From: Flavobacterium sp. LC2016-12
GTDB lineage: Bacteria > Bacteroidota > Bacteroidia > Flavobacteriales > Flavobacteriaceae
Length of the DNA stretch: 64,000 nt
Assembly (NCBI RefSeq): GCF_015351595.1
Contig: NZ_JADKPT010000005.1
Span: 248,001-312,000 of the forward strand
Direction: 5' to 3'
In this document: positions 61,131 to 64,000 of the stretch, in pieces
Layout of the letters: the number at the start of each line of letters is the position of its first letter
How positions within the stretch are numbered: position 1 is the stretch's first letter
Position numbers and translations under genes: made by a program
Notes under the pieces: model-generated
The model's input: only the letters and a program-made list of their open reading frames with translations
Database searches by the model: none
Told to the model about the DNA's origin: nothing

Positions 61131-62315
61131 CTAGTTTGGCAACTCATTAAACATTGCTATCATTATTTTTAATCCATCAGGCGAATACATGAAATCCATC
61201 ATTTCAGCTGTTTCTTTTCCTTCTTCAGCAAATCTGGCAAACATTTGTTCTTCATACTCAGCGATAGCCGATTTTAGATTTTTGAATGTTCCATTTGTCA
61301 AATTTTCACTCAATGCTAAAGCATCAAGCATAGCCGAATTTACTCCCTCACCATTTGGCGGTAATAAATGCGCAGCATCACCAAGTAAGGTTATATTATT
61401 TTGCGTTTCCCATTTTTGATCTAATGGCATTCCGTATAAGGGTCTTGGTAAAAACTCAATTTGTTCCGTTTCAAAAAGTTCTAGCCAACTACTATCCCAA
61501 CCATTAAATTCTTTTTTAAACCATTCCAAAACCTCTTTTATGTTTTTTAAATCAATACCACTTTCCAGAGCCCAACTATCCGACGCCTTAAAACCAATAT
61601 AAACATCAAGACTACCATCGCCTTTTTCACTTAAAAACAAAGTTTTCGAATCGTCCATTGCCAGAATTTTTCCACCTTTTACGAACTCATATAACTTTGG
61701 AGTATTCTTTTCAGCTTCTAAAATGTTACTTACTAAATAAATTACTCCTGAGTAAACAGGTTTTGTGGAAGTTACAAACGGACGAATTTTAGAATTTGCT
61801 CCATCGGCACCAATCACAAGATCTGCTGTCGCGGTTTGGCCATTTTTAAAAATAATTTCCCACTGATCGCCTTTGTATTCAAGGGAAACAATATAACTGT
61901 CCCAAACAACGGTGTCCGGTCGCAGCGAATCTAACAGGATATCTCTTAGCGGTCCGCGGTCAATTTCAGGCCTGAATGCCTCATCACCAAAAGCGCCTGT
62001 TGATTCTTTTTCATGATCATCAACGAAAAGGACTCCATTTTTGTCAACAATTCTATATCGATCATTGTCTGGTCTGTAATTTTCTTTAAAAGCACCCATT
62101 AAACCGGCGCTCTCAAGTGCTTTCAATCCCGACTCAAAATGAAGGTCAAGCGTTGCTCCTTGCAATCTTACATTTCTATTTTCATCTCTTTCGTATACTT
62201 TTACGTTTATACCTTTACGCTGCAAAAGACGCGCAAGTGTTAAACCTCCAGGGCCGCCGCCAATGATTGCTACCTTTTTATTTTGTAATAGATTTATTTT
62301 ATTTTTCATTTCCAT
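61131..62315 (-). CDS. FAD-dependent monooxygenase, TetX-like
   Basis: I start at the ATG at 62313-62315 (MEMKNKINLLQNKKVAII; 394 residues); the frame is open 33 bases further with a TTG. The FAD site is VAIIGGGPGGLTLARLL and the second motif is LLGDAAHLLPPNGEGVNSAM. Both run close to tigecycline-inactivating TetX. Residues that contact tetracycline in TetX (such as Q192 and R213, from memory) are replaced here, so the substrate is probably different. A close AraC-type gene upstream suggests inducible expression. Confidence 0.88.
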   Translation of the reverse strand: MEMKNKINLLQNKKVAIIGGGPGGLTLARLLQRKGINVKVYERDENRNVRLQGATLDLHFESGLKALESAGLMGAFKENYRPDNDRYRIVDKNGVLFVDDHEKESTGAFGDEAFRPEIDRGPLRDILLDSLRPDTVVWDSYIVSLEYKGDQWEIIFKNGQTATADLVIGADGANSKIRPFVTSTKPVYSGVIYLVSNILEAEKNTPKLYEFVKGGKILAMDDSKTLFLSEKGDGSLDVYIGFKASDSWALESGIDLKNIKEVLEWFKKEFNGWDSSWLELFETEQIEFLPRPLYGMPLDQKWETQNNITLLGDAAHLLPPNGEGVNSAMLDALALSENLTNGTFKNLKSAIAEYEEQMFARFAEEGKETAEMMDFMYSPDGLKIMIAMFNELPN

Positions 62316-62392
62316 CTTTATCGAATTTTTATCACTGCAAAGGAACAACTGCTTATCAGTTTAAAATAGGTAAAAACAGAGTAAGTATTGGA

Positions 62393-63247
62393 CTATTCGA
62401 AGTTTTTGTTCCGAAAGGCCAGTGGCGAAATTCCGGCTACTTTGGTAAAAAGACGTGAAAAATAAGGATAATCATCATAACCCAATTCACCTGCTATTTC
62501 TTTTACCGAATTATCAGAATGATATAAGAGGCGTTTTGCTTCTAAGATAATACGCTGTTGAATATGATGTGTTACTGAATAACCTGTAGTGTTCTTGATA
62601 CACTCATTCAGATAAGGAGTCGAAATATTTAGGAGCTGGGCATATTCCGTAGGTTTTTTGACAGCGACAAAATTATGCTCCAATAATACTTTGAAGGATT
62701 TGGTGATCGTCTCAAATCTGGAAAATTTATCTGCTGAATGCGTTTCTTCTAAATAGTAGGAAGCTATTAAAGATACTAAAACATTACAACTGTCTTTTAA
62801 TAAAGAATGATATAATTTTTCTTCTTTTCTTTCAGAAAATCTCAGGCATAGCGTAACAACTTCTGAAACCATAGAAAGTTTTTCGGGAGATAACAATAGC
62901 GGCTTTACGGGTGTAATTTCTTCTAATAATTTCAGATTCTCCTGACTCAAGCTTGCATTAGTAATAGCTAAACTACTGAAACTAACATTTTCAAAAGACA
63001 CGACCCTATGAACCTGATTCGGGTGAATGTAAAAAATAGAAGGAGATTCAATTGTATATTTTTGAAAATCAATTTCAAAAGAAGTTGTACCTTTTAACTG
63101 CAATGAAAACAAATGATAGTCATCCCGATGTGAATGCTTTACATCTTCAAACTGATCAGTATCTTCTACCAACATTGTTGAAATAAAAATCCCCTCTCCG
63201 CTTTCGGATTTTGCAATTATCGGGATATTTTTTGGTTTCTTCGGCAT
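62393..63247 (-). CDS. AraC family transcriptional regulator
   Basis: The 284-residue protein has an N-terminal cupin-like sensor (HRDDYHLFSLQLKGTTSFEIDFQKY; PSIFYIHPNQVHRV) and a C-terminal AraC HTH pair: YAQLLNISTPYLNECIKNTTGYSV and VKEIAGELGYDDYPYFSRLFTKVAGISPLAFR. It lies 77 bases upstream of the TetX-like gene on the same strand and is the likely regulator of that gene. Confidence 0.92.
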   Translation of the reverse strand: MPKKPKNIPIIAKSESGEGIFISTMLVEDTDQFEDVKHSHRDDYHLFSLQLKGTTSFEIDFQKYTIESPSIFYIHPNQVHRVVSFENVSFSSLAITNASLSQENLKLLEEITPVKPLLLSPEKLSMVSEVVTLCLRFSERKEEKLYHSLLKDSCNVLVSLIASYYLEETHSADKFSRFETITKSFKVLLEHNFVAVKKPTEYAQLLNISTPYLNECIKNTTGYSVTHHIQQRIILEAKRLLYHSDNSVKEIAGELGYDDYPYFSRLFTKVAGISPLAFRNKNFE

Positions 63248-63324
63248 TGCCTATTTTGTTTGCTCTGCAAAGGTATTTAATTTAAATTCTCTAAATCATT
63301 TAAATAGGACAAATCAAAGTTTTG

Positions 63325-64000
63325 TTACTCCACCAAACAAATCTCAAAAACAGTATTTCCTACTTCACTTTTATATGAGATATATCCGCCATGCGCTTCA
63401 ATAATATTTTTAGATAAAGTCAAACCAATTCCCGCGCCTTCATTTCGGGTGGTGAAAAACGGCAGAAATATTTTGTCTTCAATTTCTTTTTCTATTCCGT
63501 TTCCGTTATCTGTTATTCTAATGAAAGTTCGGTTTTCTTTGGCTTCCGCCGAAATGAAAATCTTCTTTTGAGAAACATTCTTTAAAGCATGAATACAATT
63601 GGTCAAAAGATTAATCAAAACCTGTTCGATTTGTTGTGAATCTACTTCAATCCAACGTTTAAAAGTAATTTCGTTTACCACTTCAATTCCGTTTTCTTTG
63701 AATAACGGATTCATAACCTGAATACCATTATCAATCAACTGCTCTAATTCTATTTTTTCTTTTTTTGGAGAAGGCAACATGGCCAATTTTCGATATCCTT
63801 CAACAAATTTCTGCAAATGATCGCTTCGTCTCAACATTGTCTCGACACTATTTTTTACATCTTCTAAATCTTCGGCCGATAAAGAATCCTGCTCTACCAA
63901 ATCCTGTAAATTTTGACAAATAGACCGAATTGGCGTTATCGAATTTAAAAGTTCATGCGAAATCACTTTCATCAGATTCACCCATGCATCTTTCTCTTTT
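63325..64000 (-). CDS. Sensor histidine kinase, NtrY/NtrB-type, partial at window edge
   Basis: The frame runs to the right edge without a stop (KEKDAWVNLMKVISHE... at the edge), so the N-terminal sensor part is outside. The H-box is SHELLNSITPI. HATPase blocks follow: N box VLINLLTNCIHAL, G1 ITDNGNGIEKE, F box IFLPFFTTRNEG and G2 GAGIGLTLSKNIIEAHGG. The H-box wording suits the NtrY/PAS kinase branch. Signal and partner regulator are unknown. Confidence 0.93.
   Translation of the reverse strand, partial: KEKDAWVNLMKVISHELLNSITPIRSICQNLQDLVEQDSLSAEDLEDVKNSVETMLRRSDHLQKFVEGYRKLAMLPSPKKEKIELEQLIDNGIQVMNPLFKENGIEVVNEITFKRWIEVDSQQIEQVLINLLTNCIHALKNVSQKKIFISAEAKENRTFIRITDNGNGIEKEIEDKIFLPFFTTRNEGAGIGLTLSKNIIEAHGGYISYKSEVGNTVFEICLVE

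Noticed and set aside
1..64000. CRISPR array
   Set aside because: The repeats in the window are palindromic hairpins or 7-mer runs; no regular spacer pattern or cas genes were found.

Overview
The window looks like chromosomal DNA of a Flavobacterium-type member of the Bacteroidetes. The DNA is A/T-rich and genes mostly lack Shine-Dalgarno sites. Bacteroidetes promoters (TTTG, about 19-20 bases, TAnnTTTG) precede several genes. The gene content (S46 peptidase, hpt-adk-obgE cluster, TonB receptors, ExbB/ExbD, long-insert signal peptidase I, many lipoproteins) fits that phylum. Species cannot be fixed from sequence alone. No phage, IS transposase, CRISPR array or rRNA was seen. There is one tRNA (Val, anticodon TAC).

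Layout. 1-5.5 kb, all minus: a partial S46 dipeptidyl-peptidase, obgE, a DUF21/CBS membrane protein, adk and hpt. 5.7-9.3 kb, plus: a PQQ-type sugar dehydrogenase lipoprotein and a TonB-dependent receptor resembling the PQQ importer PqqU/YncD. 9.3-13.5 kb, plus: a helical-repeat protein, purK, then an ATPase/HNH-nuclease pair (Septu-like) placed between purK and purE. 13.6-17.5 kb: an acidic unknown protein, an M3 oligopeptidase, a SanA/YdcF-like membrane protein and an orphan HicB-like protein. 17.6-21.7 kb: a GbsR/MarR-type regulator and a downstream set (membrane protein, DUF2071, DCC-type thiol oxidoreductase, TIGR01777 epimerase, SRPBCC). Two identical spaced palindromes, one before the regulator and one before the set, look like its operators. 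21.7-31.2 kb: two membrane proteins (one UbiA-like), gcvP, a FabH-like synthase, a methyltransferase, a GT2 glycosyltransferase and an MlaE/MlaF-type ABC pair. 31.3-36.4 kb, minus: SprT-like protein, unknown secreted protein, SDR, M28 lipoprotein peptidase and acyl-CoA dehydrogenase. 36.9-43.2 kb: chalcone-isomerase-like secreted protein, Leu/Glu-type dehydrogenase, TonB-like protein, exbD-exbB on the opposite strand, and folC.

43.3-64 kb is more accessory: a secreted protein with an internal duplication, tRNA-Val, a decayed beta-lactamase-fold fragment beside half of an attC-like palindrome, serine hydrolases, a beta-propeller protein, an amidohydrolase, signal peptidase I, an LRR lipoprotein, an AraC-type membrane regulator, a metallopeptidase-like protein, a DUF1399/TIGR04222-like fusion with a Cys-rich tail, a lipoprotein, a VOC protein, a TetX-like monooxygenase with an AraC regulator, and a partial histidine kinase.

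The intergenic DNA is unusually rich in repeated palindromes: 7-mer arrays, about 100-bp hairpins with perfect 23-30 bp arms, and at least two elements that fold like structured RNAs. The best leads are the defence-like insertion in purK/purE, the PQQ use/uptake pair, the twin-operator regulon, and the structured element at 26.2 kb.
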